DNA of 64,000 nucleotides from Mediterranea massiliensis (GCA_015060695.1 SUYA01000010.1:1-64000); one strand, 5' to 3'; counted from the stretch's first letter, positions 7,723 through 17,919 are shown. The notes: generated from the letters alone by a model not told the origin. A program made the numbers and translations.

Positions 7723-10461
7723 ATGAGAAAAATAGCGATATTGATAGTTGTGTTAGTGGCCTTAATTGGCACTACATCGGCACAAGCAGTTGATTGGTTG
7801 GATAAACTTCCCGAAGGGCATCCTCGTTTTTTGACAACTTCTAAAGGACGAGATGAAGTGAAGCGTATGGTGGCAGAAGAATCTTGGGCATCTGAGGTGT
7901 TTTATAAATTACAACAACGAACGGATAATTATGTGAATAAGGGAGGTGATTGGCTCTCTTCGCGTTTGCAGATGTTTTGGAATACTCATGCAACCGAAGT
8001 GTATATAAAAGGTGAATACTACGACCATGCTGGAGGAGAAAAAGCTCCGGCACCCACGGTGATGCTTTCGGGAGCACGTAGTCATGTCACCAATTATCAA
8101 CGTCCTCGTTTGGAAGAAATCACTCCTTGGCAAGAAGATGCACGAGGCTTGTGGCTACGCAATAAGGCATTAGAGGGACAACCCTATGAGTGGGCCTCTA
8201 TCAGTAAGACGGGGAATATAATACAAAGCATCAATAACGAAATTGCAGGAATTGCCCGTGATGCCGCTTTCTTGTGGTGGATAACCGGAGAGGAGAAGTA
8301 TGCTAAGTCTGCCTTGTCGGTATTTGATACCTATATGACAGGCATTTATTACCGAAACGTACCCCAAGATTTGAATCATGGGCATCAGCAGACGCTGGTT
8401 GGAATGAGCAGTTTCGAAGTGATTCATGAAGACATTCTCAATGCATTGGTGCCACTTTACGACTTCTTATATCCTTATTTGCTGAAGCATCTGCCTGAAA
8501 AGATGCCTCTTTATGCCGCTGCATTTAAGAAATGGGCCGATAATATTATAGCCAACGGAGTGCCTCATAATAATTGGAACCTTATGCAAGCCCGTTTTGT
8601 TATGAATATCGGGTTGATATTAGAAAATAATGCTACTTATGAGGATGGCAGGGGGCGACAATATTATATAGATTATGTGTTAAATCAATCTACAATCCGT
8701 CAATGGTCTTTGAAGCAACTTGCCGACTATGGATACGATGCCCGTACCGGTATTTGGGCCGAGTGTCCCGGTTATAGCCAAGTGGTACTGAACGATTATA
8801 CCGACTTGGTTACTATTTTCCATCGCAACTTCGGAAAAGACCTGCTTCAAGACATTCCGGTTATAGCCCGTGCGGCGAAGAACAATTTTCAGTACCTCTT
8901 CCCCGACCGCATGTACATCGGCTTTGGCGATACACATCCAGGTACGTTGAATCCGGCCATTTATAGGCGTTTGATAGCCAATGCACAACAATACAATAAA
9001 CCTGAGGAAGAAGCACTCTTTACCTCCCTGCTGAAGTTGCTTCAACCCGAAAAGAATCATCCTACTCAGCTAAAAGAGATGCCGGTGGCCGTTACTTCAT
9101 TCTTTAGTGAAAAACCGCTACAGATAAACCCCGCTATTCCGGCCGCTGATATAAATGATTTTGTGACACCCACTTTCTATGCACCTAATGCTTCTTGGCT
9201 GGTACAACGAAACGGAATGCACCCGCGTCATAGCTTGATGATAGCTCTCAATGCCAGCGAAGGAAATCATATGCATGCCAACGGCATCAGTATGGAACTA
9301 TATGGTAAAGGATACCGGTTGGCACCCGATGCCGGAATAGGCTTCTACTCCTATTCTGGTCAAGACTATCTGGAATACTATAGCCAATTCCCTTCACATA
9401 ACACTGTTTGTGTAGATGGTATCTCGTCCTATCCGGTAATGAAGAGCAATCATTCTTTCAAACTGCTGAATCTTTATCCTGCTTCAGAAGCCGATGTAGC
9501 ATATCCCACAATCAGTTATAGTAACCTCTATTTTCGTGAGCCCGAATCACAAGCCGATCAAACCCGTCTGATGAGCATTGTTACTACAAGTGCCACTACG
9601 GGTTACTACGTAGATATATTCCGTAGCCGCAAAGTAGAAGGCAACGACAAAATGCACGACTACTTTTATCATAACATGGGGCGGCAAATGACTTTGACTG
9701 CTACCGATAATACCGATTTGAATTTGCAACCCACCGAAGAGCTATCTTTTGCCGGTGCCCACCTGTATGCTTATTCCTACATCTACAACAAGAAAAGTGC
9801 TTTGACTGACCGCGATGTGAAAGCTACCTTTACCATTCCCATGCCCGATAAAGACGATATAAGCATGACAATGTGGATGAAAGGCGAACCTCAACGCAAA
9901 GTCTTTGCTGCTCTAAGTCCACCAACAGAAGGCTTGAGCCGTTTGCAAGGGATGCCTTATAATATGAAAGAAGAGCCGACACTAACCTTTGTGGCTCGTC
10001 AGCAAGGCGAAGCGTGGAAACGACCTTTTGTAGCCATTTATGAACCCTCTTCTTTGCAAGAACCCGCTACTATCCATAAGGTCTCTTTCCCGGAAGTCGA
10101 AGCCGATGCCGACGGAAGTCATGTGGCTATTAAAGTAGAGCATATAAACAATCGTCGAGACTATATAATCTCGTCAGACAATCCGGCTCATCGGGTGCAA
10201 TGTGCCGACATGACACTGTCGGCCACTTATGGCGTATGGGTACAAACTTCACAAGGTACAGAACAGGTCTTCATGGGCGGAGGTACCCGACTACAGATAC
10301 CCGATTTGGAAATATCGGCTTTAGAAGTATCGGATGTCATGTTACAAAAAAAGAACGGAGATTGGTATTACACAACCTCTGCTCCATGTTTGCTAAAAAT
10401 TCAAGGACAAGAATATCAATTGCTACCCGGTACTACATCTCGTGTAATTGTAAAAGAATAA
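7723..10461 (+). CDS. Heparinase II/III-like polysaccharide lyase, secreted
   Basis: A 912-residue exported protein (signal peptide residues 1-20, ending TTSAQA). The N-terminal half is rich in helices with aromatic and Asp/His motifs (HNNWNLMQARFVMNIG, GIWAECPGYSQVVLNDY) typical of the (alpha/alpha) toroid of this lyase superfamily. The C-terminal half is beta-rich and contains the heparinase II/III hallmark region EGNHMHANGISMELYGKGYR, then LAPDAGIG. The family cleaves uronate-containing glycans by beta-elimination, leaving 4,5-unsaturated uronates, which fits the GH88 gene three genes downstream. The PL family and substrate cannot be fixed by eye. It is first in a five-gene enzyme operon (gaps of 20-40 nt). 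Confidence 0.8.
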   Translation: MRKIAILIVVLVALIGTTSAQAVDWLDKLPEGHPRFLTTSKGRDEVKRMVAEESWASEVFYKLQQRTDNYVNKGGDWLSSRLQMFWNTHATEVYIKGEYYDHAGGEKAPAPTVMLSGARSHVTNYQRPRLEEITPWQEDARGLWLRNKALEGQPYEWASISKTGNIIQSINNEIAGIARDAAFLWWITGEEKYAKSALSVFDTYMTGIYYRNVPQDLNHGHQQTLVGMSSFEVIHEDILNALVPLYDFLYPYLLKHLPEKMPLYAAAFKKWADNIIANGVPHNNWNLMQARFVMNIGLILENNATYEDGRGRQYYIDYVLNQSTIRQWSLKQLADYGYDARTGIWAECPGYSQVVLNDYTDLVTIFHRNFGKDLLQDIPVIARAAKNNFQYLFPDRMYIGFGDTHPGTLNPAIYRRLIANAQQYNKPEEEALFTSLLKLLQPEKNHPTQLKEMPVAVTSFFSEKPLQINPAIPAADINDFVTPTFYAPNASWLVQRNGMHPRHSLMIALNASEGNHMHANGISMELYGKGYRLAPDAGIGFYSYSGQDYLEYYSQFPSHNTVCVDGISSYPVMKSNHSFKLLNLYPASEADVAYPTISYSNLYFREPESQADQTRLMSIVTTSATTGYYVDIFRSRKVEGNDKMHDYFYHNMGRQMTLTATDNTDLNLQPTEELSFAGAHLYAYSYIYNKKSALTDRDVKATFTIPMPDKDDISMTMWMKGEPQRKVFAALSPPTEGLSRLQGMPYNMKEEPTLTFVARQQGEAWKRPFVAIYEPSSLQEPATIHKVSFPEVEADADGSHVAIKVEHINNRRDYIISSDNPAHRVQCADMTLSATYGVWVQTSQGTEQVFMGGGTRLQIPDLEISALEVSDVMLQKKNGDWYYTTSAPCLLKIQGQEYQLLPGTTSRVIVKE

Positions 10462-10481
10462 TTTTATAACACTATAATATC

Positions 10482-11909
10482 ATGAAACAGTTTTTATTAT
10501 TTATCCTATGTGTCTTTTGTACATTGAACATCTCGGCTCAGAATAGTTTGGAAGTCTATCCGGCTCCCGAAGGTGTGGAAATGAAAAACGACTTTACCGT
10601 CAAAGTGCGTCAACCTGGTGGCGAGTGGCAAACGCTGTCCACATATATGGTGAAAGTCGATGAAGTGCGTGAAGCAAAACATCATGTAGAAAAAGCATCT
10701 TTAGCCTACTTTGATTTTGCCGGCGAAGTAGAAGTGTCGGTAACCTCTAATAATGGACTGATTGAACAAGGACGAGTACGTCCACTTTCTTATGGCATTG
10801 AACCGAAAATATCTGGACAAACCATGACATTTAGCTTGAATAAACCATGCAATTTGTCAGTCGAGGTAAATGGTGATATCTTTCACAATCTACACCTGTT
10901 TGCCAATCCATTAGATGAAAATAAGCCGAAGAAAATCAAAAAGCAGAAAGATTTAATCTATTTTGCTCCCGGTGTACATCGTTTGCCAGGTGATACCTTG
11001 TTGATTCCTTCCGGAAAAACGGTTTATGTGGCCGGTGGTGCCAGAGTATATGGCCGTTTGTTGGTAAAGGATGCCGAAGATGTGAATATTTTCGGACGGG
11101 GTATAGTACATCCTGAAGGACGTGGAGAAGGAATCTATATCATGAATTCCAAGCGAGTGAAGGTGGATGGTATTATCACTACTCAATGTCCCACAGGTGG
11201 TTCGGATAGTGTAAAAATAACCAATGTCAAAGTCATCAGTTCCTATGGATGGGGAGATGGGTTGAATGTGTTTGCCAGCAATAACGTCTTATTCGACGGA
11301 GTATTCTGCCGCACTTCCGATGATTGTACAACCGTATATGCCACTCGTAAAGGGTTTGCCGGTGGATGTTGTAATATAACCATGCAGAATGCTGTGCTAT
11401 GGGCCGATGTAGCACATCCTATCATGATTGGTTTGCATGGCGATGTCGAGAAGAATGAAGTGATGGAAAATTTGAATTATGTAAATATAGATATTCTTGA
11501 CCATAAAGAAAAACAAGTGGACTATCAAGGATGCTTTGCTATCAATGTGGGCGACAACAATTTAGTGCGAAACGTCCGTTTCGAAAATATTCGTATCGAA
11601 GACTTCCGGCAAGGCCAATTATTCAATATACGTATCTTCTATAATAAGAAATACTGTTTGGCACCGGGAAGAGGAGTTGAGAATATATTATTTAAAGATG
11701 TGGTTTATAATGGAAAAAATGCCGAACTTTCCATTATAGCGGGCTATAATGAAGAACGTAAAGTGAAAAACATACGCTTTGAAAACCTTCAGATAAACGG
11801 AGAGGTAATTTCAGACGATATGGCAGGCAAACCAACTTGGTATAAGACGGGCGATATGGCACGTATATTTGTTGGAGAACATGTAGAAGATGTTACATTT
11901 GTGAAATAA
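10482..11909 (+). CDS. GH28-like right-handed beta-helix glycosidase, secreted
   Basis: A 475-residue exported protein (signal residues 1-19, ...TLNISA). After an N-terminal beta-sandwich (about residues 20-150) comes a parallel beta-helix with regular turns (VYVAGGARVYGRLLVKDAED, VNIFGRGIVHPEGRGEG) and an Asp-rich active-site region, SYGWGDGLNVF, then CRTSDDCTTVYATR, resembling the DD-containing catalytic site of GH28/GH49-type hydrolases. The canonical GH28 NTD and RIK motifs are not clearly present, so the exact family is uncertain. In this operon it probably hydrolyses a pectic or acidic side-chain linkage. It is 20 nt after the lyase gene. Confidence 0.7.
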   Translation: MKQFLLFILCVFCTLNISAQNSLEVYPAPEGVEMKNDFTVKVRQPGGEWQTLSTYMVKVDEVREAKHHVEKASLAYFDFAGEVEVSVTSNNGLIEQGRVRPLSYGIEPKISGQTMTFSLNKPCNLSVEVNGDIFHNLHLFANPLDENKPKKIKKQKDLIYFAPGVHRLPGDTLLIPSGKTVYVAGGARVYGRLLVKDAEDVNIFGRGIVHPEGRGEGIYIMNSKRVKVDGIITTQCPTGGSDSVKITNVKVISSYGWGDGLNVFASNNVLFDGVFCRTSDDCTTVYATRKGFAGGCCNITMQNAVLWADVAHPIMIGLHGDVEKNEVMENLNYVNIDILDHKEKQVDYQGCFAINVGDNNLVRNVRFENIRIEDFRQGQLFNIRIFYNKKYCLAPGRGVENILFKDVVYNGKNAELSIIAGYNEERKVKNIRFENLQINGEVISDDMAGKPTWYKTGDMARIFVGEHVEDVTFVK

Positions 11910-11927
11910 AGAAATCTATATAGCTAT

Positions 11928-13880
11928 ATGCAGAATAATATGAGGAAATATTGGTTGATTGTAGCAAATCTTTTCTTTATCAACACTTTAATATATTCTC
12001 AATCAATCACTTTGAATCTTACTTCTCCCAATGGAAGCCATAAAGCATTTTTTTATCAATCGAAGAATTCTGATAGTGTAAAGAAACTGCTTTACACTAT
12101 CACATACCAAGGCAAAGAGGTGATAAAAGAATCATCAATAGGCTTAGAAATGGATAATTGGGTGTGGGAAATGGCTTTAGGTTTTAGAGACTTAAAGCAG
12201 TCAAATTCATGGATGGATAATATGGAAATAGATAGTGTAGCTTACCATCCACAAATAGATGAGACCTGGCATCCGTTGTATGGCGAACGAAGTGTGATAC
12301 GTGACTACTATAATTCTGCAACACTTTATCTGTCCAGAAAAGACGTTTCAGATTATCGCTTGAATATAGAAGTACGGGCATATAACGAAGGTATTGCTTT
12401 TCGTTACTATTTCCCCGAACATCCCAAAGCAATTTTTCATAAGGTTGTGGATGACCTGACCGAATACACTTTTCCTAAAGGTACCATGGCATGGACAGAA
12501 CAATGGGCGCAATCTTTTATTGAACACGTTTCTATTGATGACATAAAAAGACCGGTTGAACGCGCTTTGACACTTGAACTACCCAATGGATTATGGGCAG
12601 CCATTACCGATGCCGATGTCGATGATTGGTGCCTAACCAAATTTATCGCTTCGGAAGAAAAAGAAAACACATTAAAATCGGTAATGTATAGTCCTGTAGA
12701 CATTGTAACCTACTATGCTACCCCTTGGAAAGTGGTGATGGTAGCAGAGAATCCGGGAGAATTATTGCAAAATAACGACATTATACAAAATCTGAATCCT
12801 CCTTGCGAAATAGCCGATACAAAATGGATAAAGCCGGGTAAAATAATGCGTTCAACAGTTATTTCAACCGAAGCTGGCATGGCAACAATAGATTTTTGTG
12901 CTGCTCACAACATACCCTATATGTTATATGATTGGAAATGGTATGAGCCATGTACTTCTCATGATGGAGATGCAACAAAGGTGGTAGAAAAAGTTGATAT
13001 GGAAAAAGTTATCGCTTACGGAAAAGAAAAAGGAATTGGCGTATGGCTTTATGTAAATCAACATGCTCTGATGAAACAAAAAGATGAACTATTCCCACTG
13101 TTGCGGCAATGGGGTATTGTAGGTGTGAAATCTGGATTTGTACAATATGCAAGTCATCGTTGGGCAACTTGGTTACACGACATGGTAAGACTGGCGGCTA
13201 AAAACAAATTACAAATAAATATTCATGATGAATTTCGTCCGTCAGGATTTAGCCGTACTTATCCAAATCTGCTGACGCAAGAGGGTATCTGTGGCAATGA
13301 AGAGTGGCCCGACGCTACACATAATGTAACATTGCCATTTACTCGCATGATAAATGGTGCTGCTGATTATACCATCTGTTATTATGATAAAAGACTTAAA
13401 AACACACATGCACATCAATTAGCTGCTTCAGTAGTGTTTTATAGTCCATTGCAAACAATTTTTTGGTATGATACTCCCGACCGCTATGAAGGAGAACCAG
13501 AAATAGAATGGTTTGAAAACCTACAAACGGTGTTCGACGATTCTAAGGTATTAGCCGGTTGGCCAGGAAGAAACATTATTATGGCTCGCCGTAAAGGTGA
13601 TGATTGGTTTGTTGGAATCATGACTAATAACAATGGTTCAGAAGAACATATAGATATGTCATTTTTAAAACCAGGGCAAACCTATTTGGCTCACATCTAT
13701 ACCGACGGTGGGGAAGAAGTACAAACACGTACAGGAGTGAAGTGCTCTTATTTATTGGTAGAAGCTTCACAAACGATGAATTTCAGCTTGAAGCCTCGTG
13801 GTGGAGCAGCAATACGCTTGATTCCTATCACTAAGGAGGATTACAAGAAGTATAAAAAATACGATGGAGAGTTATTATGA
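11928..13880 (+). CDS. GH97 family glycoside hydrolase, secreted
   Basis: A 650-residue protein with signal peptide (cleavage near residue 24; an alternative start is the ATG at 11940, MRKYW). It has the GH97 arrangement: N-terminal beta-supersandwich, central barrel (NIPYMLYDWKWYEP, GIGVWLYVNQHALM) and C-terminal beta domain. GH97 enzymes are alpha-glucosidases, alpha-galactosidases or beta-L-arabinopyranosidases. At the position where retaining members have the nucleophile in a VKVDF-type motif, this protein reads GVKSGF (S402-G403-F404), so it lacks that Asp and is more like the inverting subgroup. Acidic residues D434/E435 in NIHDEFRPSG lie where inverting members place a catalytic base. 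Substrate unknown. Confidence 0.85.
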   Translation: MQNNMRKYWLIVANLFFINTLIYSQSITLNLTSPNGSHKAFFYQSKNSDSVKKLLYTITYQGKEVIKESSIGLEMDNWVWEMALGFRDLKQSNSWMDNMEIDSVAYHPQIDETWHPLYGERSVIRDYYNSATLYLSRKDVSDYRLNIEVRAYNEGIAFRYYFPEHPKAIFHKVVDDLTEYTFPKGTMAWTEQWAQSFIEHVSIDDIKRPVERALTLELPNGLWAAITDADVDDWCLTKFIASEEKENTLKSVMYSPVDIVTYYATPWKVVMVAENPGELLQNNDIIQNLNPPCEIADTKWIKPGKIMRSTVISTEAGMATIDFCAAHNIPYMLYDWKWYEPCTSHDGDATKVVEKVDMEKVIAYGKEKGIGVWLYVNQHALMKQKDELFPLLRQWGIVGVKSGFVQYASHRWATWLHDMVRLAAKNKLQINIHDEFRPSGFSRTYPNLLTQEGICGNEEWPDATHNVTLPFTRMINGAADYTICYYDKRLKNTHAHQLAASVVFYSPLQTIFWYDTPDRYEGEPEIEWFENLQTVFDDSKVLAGWPGRNIIMARRKGDDWFVGIMTNNNGSEEHIDMSFLKPGQTYLAHIYTDGGEEVQTRTGVKCSYLLVEASQTMNFSLKPRGGAAIRLIPITKEDYKKYKKYDGELL

Positions 13881-13920
13881 GTGATAAATAATTTATGTTT
13901 AAAGATAGATATATTATAGT

Positions 13921-15135
13921 ATGAAAATCAAAGCATTATTAGGAGTTTTATCTATAATCTTACTTGCCGCTTGTCAAGAAGGCATGACAACAGATAAAAT
14001 AGAAACAATGTTGCAGTATTGCGAACAACAAGTAGATAGGACATTGAATGAACTAAAAGGAAGTGATGGAACTATAGACTACCGAATGATGCCACGAAAT
14101 ATTATGGATAGTCTGCAATCATGGCATTGTCGAGAAGTGAGCGAAAAAGAGTGGTGTGGTGGCTTTTGGCCGGGTATCTTGTGGTATGACTATGAATATA
14201 CCAAGAGGAATGACATTAAAGCCGAAGCCGAAAAATTTACAGAATCTTTAGAGTTTCTATCTAAAACTCCGGCATACGATCATGATTTAGGCTTCTTGGT
14301 ATTTTGTAGTTATGGCAATGCTTATCGGTTAACGCAGAATCCGGTCTATAAGCAGGTGATTTTGGATACAGCCGATACTTTGGCTACTCTTTTCAACCCA
14401 ACGGTAGGTGCTTTGCTCTCTTGGCCTCGTCATGTCAAAGATTATGGCGGACACAATGTTATAATGGATAATATGATAAATTTGGAAATGTTATTTTGGG
14501 CTGCTAAGAATGGAGGAAGACAAGCATTGTACGACATTGCAGTATCTCATGCAGATAAGACAATGAACAATCATTTCCGTCCGGACTATACCTCTTACCA
14601 TGTTGCAGTATATGATACGTTGAGTGGCGATTTGAAAAATGCATGTACTCATCAAGGTTATGCTGATTATAGTATGTGGGCACGTGGACAGTCGTGGGCT
14701 ATCTATGGATTTACAGTAGTTTATAGGGAAACTAAAGATGCAAAATATCTGGATTTTGTGCAGAGAGTAGCCGATGCCTATCTGAAACATCTTCCAGAGG
14801 ACGGCATCCCTTATTGGGATTTTCATGATCCGGCCATACCCAATGCGCCCCGCGATGCTTCGGCTGCTTGTGTAGTGGCTTCGGCATTATTGGAATTACA
14901 AGCTTATTTGCCCGAAGAAAAAGCTACTTCTTATAAAGAAGCTGCTATACGTATGTTGTCATCGTTGAGTAGTGATAACTACCAAGCAGGTCTTTCTAAG
15001 CCGGCATTTCTACTTCATTCTACAGGACATAAACCGGCAGGTTCCGAAATAGATGCTTCTATCATTTATGCAGACTATTACTATATAGAGGCTTTGCTGA
15101 GATTGAAAAAACTATTAACCGAAAATGTTGAATAA
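13921..15135 (+). CDS. GH88 unsaturated glucuronyl hydrolase, lipoprotein
   Basis: A 404-residue protein with lipobox (LLAAC, Cys19), so membrane-anchored. GH88 enzymes remove the 4,5-unsaturated uronic acid that lyases leave at the non-reducing end, by hydrating the double bond. The two catalytic aspartate regions are visible: YDHDLGFLVFCSYGNAYRLT and NVIMDNMINLEMLFWAA. The substrate-binding motif HQGYADYSMWARGQSWAIYG is also present, as is the C-terminal GSEIDASIIYADYYYIEAL. It follows the GH97 gene by 40 nt and its end overlaps or abuts the GH43 start. It should act on products of the heparinase-like lyase in the same operon. Confidence 0.9.
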   Translation: MKIKALLGVLSIILLAACQEGMTTDKIETMLQYCEQQVDRTLNELKGSDGTIDYRMMPRNIMDSLQSWHCREVSEKEWCGGFWPGILWYDYEYTKRNDIKAEAEKFTESLEFLSKTPAYDHDLGFLVFCSYGNAYRLTQNPVYKQVILDTADTLATLFNPTVGALLSWPRHVKDYGGHNVIMDNMINLEMLFWAAKNGGRQALYDIAVSHADKTMNNHFRPDYTSYHVAVYDTLSGDLKNACTHQGYADYSMWARGQSWAIYGFTVVYRETKDAKYLDFVQRVADAYLKHLPEDGIPYWDFHDPAIPNAPRDASAACVVASALLELQAYLPEEKATSYKEAAIRMLSSLSSDNYQAGLSKPAFLLHSTGHKPAGSEIDASIIYADYYYIEALLRLKKLLTENVE

Positions 15136-15136
15136 T

Positions 15137-17575
15137 ATGAAGCGAATATTATTGTCTTTGTCTATACTATGTGTTGCTTTAGCTTCTATAGCAGGAGTAT
15201 ATCCTAAACTGATTTTAGCCGGTGATTATCCTGATCCGACTATTATGCGGGAAGGAAAGGACTATTATATGACTCATTCACCATTCTATTATTCACCGGG
15301 CTTTTTAATTTGGCATTCTACCGATTTGATAAACTGGGAACCGATAGCACGTGCTTGTCCCGATTACGAAGGTTCGGCCATGGCACCAGATTTGGTAAAA
15401 CATGACGGTAAGTATTACATCTATTACCCCACATCAATGGGTGAGAACTATGTGATTGTGGCCGATGATATTCGTGGGCCATGGAGTAAACCGGTTAAAT
15501 TAGGTGTGAAAGGAATAGATCCTGGTCATGTAGTTGGGGAAGATGGAAAACGCTATCTGTTTACCAATAATGGTTGGGTGGCCCCTTTGAGCGATGATGG
15601 TTTAAAGATTGTTGGGGAGAATAAGAAAGTGTACGATGGTTGGAAGTATCCTGCTCATTGGGAAACTGAAGGAGATGATATGTGGTTGGAATCTCCTAAA
15701 TTGATTTTCAAAGATGGCTATTACTATATGACATCGGCCGAAGGTGGTACGGCCGGTCCGGCAACAAGTCATATGTGTGTCATGGCTCGTTCAAAGAGTA
15801 TTTATGGTCCATGGGAGAACTCTCCTTATAATCCATTGGTTCATACTTATAGCGCTTCCGAACGTTGGTGGTCAAAAGGACATGGTACTCTTATTGATGA
15901 CGTGAATGGCAATTGGTGGATGGTATATCATGCCTATGGAAATGGGTATCATACCTTGGGACGACAAACGTTAATAGAACCGATGAAGTTTACGGCCGAT
16001 GGATGGTTTGCACCTACTAATGAGGCCATAGCTTTGCCTGAGGATAAAGGTGTTAAACATGGATTTAATTTGAACGATGATTTCGTAGGAAAAGAATTAG
16101 GTTTGCAATGGACATTTTGGAAAGAAAATGCCATGAATCAGATTGCTATTAAAGATCAATCTCTAACGGTGAAAGCTAAAGGAAAAACACCGGCTGATGC
16201 CCGATTGTTACTTATTACTCCGGAAGACAAATGCTATGAAACACAGGTTGATGTTGAGGTGGGAAATGGAAACAAAGCCGGCTTAATATTATTCTATAGT
16301 GAAAAGGCATATGCAGGTGTTGTATCAGATGGCAAGAAATTTATGGTATATAAAAATGCCACACAGGTTGATGTGTTGCCCAACAACTTGGGTAAGCACT
16401 TTAAGGTGCGTATGCTGAATCGTGGTCATCAATTAAGAATAGAAGTAAGTAGTGACGGAACAACTTGGCAATTATTGTCCGAAGGTATTAATGTTTCGGA
16501 TATGCATCATAATAATCATGGTGGTTTTTTTGCTTTGCGCGTTGCATTGGTTTCGGCCGGAAACGGAAAAGCTGTTTTTCGAGAATTCCGATATAAAAAT
16601 GCCATTCCGAAAGAAAAAGATATGGATGCCTATCTAATGGTTTACCATACAGATCCTACGCATAGCCTTCATATGGCTATCAGTCGAGACGGTTATACCT
16701 TTACGGCTTTGAATAATGGTGAACCAGTGATTGCAGGTGATTCTATTGCTCGTCAGAAAGGTATACGTGATCCACACATTTTTCGTGGTCCTGATGGTGC
16801 ATTCTATTTGTCGATGACAGATTTGCACATTTTTGCAAAAGAAAAAGGGTATAGAGAAACGCAATGGGAGCGGGATGCAAGTTATGGTTGGGGAAATAAT
16901 AAGGGTTTGGTGTTGATGAAGTCATGGGATTTATTGCATTGGACACGTACTAATGTCCTATTTGAAGATTATTCTGATGCATTTGCCGAAATGGGATGTG
17001 CTTGGGCTCCAGAGGTGACCTATGATGAAGAAAAAGGGAAATTGATGATTTACTATACTACTCGTTTCCGCAATGAACCCAATATGCTTTATTATGTTTA
17101 TGTAAACGATGATTTCAATAAATTAGAGTCTGTTCCTCAACCGTTGTTTCTCTATCCCAACGAAAAAGTGAGTGCTATTGATGGAGACATTACTAAAATA
17201 GGTGACAAATACCATCTGTTTTATGTCGCTCACGACGGAGAGGCCGGAATTAAACATGCAATTTCCAATGATGCTAATTCAAACTATCTTTATGATCCAC
17301 GTTGGTACGATATAGAATCGAAAGCATGTGAGGCACCGAATGTGTGGAAACGTATAGGTGAAGAAAAGTGGGTATTGATGTATGATATTTATGGAATTAA
17401 TCCTCATAACTTTGGCTTTATTGAAACAAGCGACTTCGTTAATTTTAAGAACTTGGGACGTTTTAATGAGGGAGTAATGAAAACTACTAATTTTACTTCG
17501 CCCAAGCACGGTGCTGTCATTCATCTGACGAAAGAAGAGGCTGATACTTTGGAAGAATATTGGAGTAGAAAATAA
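15137..17575 (+). CDS. Double GH43-type glycosidase, secreted
   Basis: About 812 residues with a signal peptide. I chose the ATG at 15137 (MKRILLSLSILC) because the signal peptide begins there; an in-frame ATG at 15125 overlaps the GH88 stop. The N-terminal five-bladed propeller has the GH43 triad regions DYPDPTIM (base), APDLVKHDGKYY (pKa modulator) and WLESPKLIF (acid). A concanavalin-like beta-sandwich follows (about residues 310-490). A second GH43-like propeller then shows IRDPHIFRGPDG, CAWAPEVTYDEEKGK and ACEAPNVWKRIG. GH43 members are mostly alpha-L-arabinofuranosidases, beta-xylosidases or exo-galactanases; pectin arabinan or galactan side chains would fit. Last gene of the operon. 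Confidence 0.88.
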   Translation: MKRILLSLSILCVALASIAGVYPKLILAGDYPDPTIMREGKDYYMTHSPFYYSPGFLIWHSTDLINWEPIARACPDYEGSAMAPDLVKHDGKYYIYYPTSMGENYVIVADDIRGPWSKPVKLGVKGIDPGHVVGEDGKRYLFTNNGWVAPLSDDGLKIVGENKKVYDGWKYPAHWETEGDDMWLESPKLIFKDGYYYMTSAEGGTAGPATSHMCVMARSKSIYGPWENSPYNPLVHTYSASERWWSKGHGTLIDDVNGNWWMVYHAYGNGYHTLGRQTLIEPMKFTADGWFAPTNEAIALPEDKGVKHGFNLNDDFVGKELGLQWTFWKENAMNQIAIKDQSLTVKAKGKTPADARLLLITPEDKCYETQVDVEVGNGNKAGLILFYSEKAYAGVVSDGKKFMVYKNATQVDVLPNNLGKHFKVRMLNRGHQLRIEVSSDGTTWQLLSEGINVSDMHHNNHGGFFALRVALVSAGNGKAVFREFRYKNAIPKEKDMDAYLMVYHTDPTHSLHMAISRDGYTFTALNNGEPVIAGDSIARQKGIRDPHIFRGPDGAFYLSMTDLHIFAKEKGYRETQWERDASYGWGNNKGLVLMKSWDLLHWTRTNVLFEDYSDAFAEMGCAWAPEVTYDEEKGKLMIYYTTRFRNEPNMLYYVYVNDDFNKLESVPQPLFLYPNEKVSAIDGDITKIGDKYHLFYVAHDGEAGIKHAISNDANSNYLYDPRWYDIESKACEAPNVWKRIGEEKWVLMYDIYGINPHNFGFIETSDFVNFKNLGRFNEGVMKTTNFTSPKHGAVIHLTKEEADTLEEYWSRK

Positions 17576-17702
17576 TCTATTTAAGTTTCGCAAATAAAGT
17601 AGTATAGCTTTCAGTGTTGTATGTCACAGAAAAATACTACTCCATACTAAAAGCAATGAGCTAAATAGATTAGCAATCGAAGGCCTTTTCCATATAAATG
17701 AT

Positions 17703-17804
17703 TTACCTATAGGTAGAAGAGCAACTACCTATAAGTAGTGAGCCAACTACCTATAGGTAATCGACTAACTACCTATAGGTAGTTGAATAACTCAATATGG
17801 GTGA
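17703..17804. repeat. Tandem 22-bp palindrome array B (4 units plus a decayed fifth)
   Basis: Cores begin at exactly 17703, 17725, 17747 and 17769, each 14 nt with consensus CTACCTATAGGTAG (a perfect palindrome; single changes in units 1-3), followed by 8-nt variable spacers mostly ending in AA. A decayed core CTCAATATGGGTGA begins at 17791, in phase. Same period as arrays A and C. Confidence 0.92.
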
Positions 17805-17893
17805 TTTAAATATTTAATTATCAATGTGTTATGGACTCTTCGTTCTAAGCACTCAAACAAGTTTATAAAGTATATAAGTATTGAGGCAAAAAA

Positions 17894-17919
17894 AGAGCAA
17901 CATTTTACAATGTTGCTCT
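17894..17919 (-). terminator. Terminator of the M28 peptidase gene
   Basis: On the - strand an 11-bp perfect stem, AGAGCAACATT with loop GTAA and its complement, is followed by a run of eight T residues. It is 40 nt past the peptidase stop. Confidence 0.88.

Noticed and set aside
7509..7793. Short gene between ssrA and the lyase
   Set aside because: The frame consists largely of the 22-bp repeat and A/T-rich DNA and overlaps the lyase gene out of frame.
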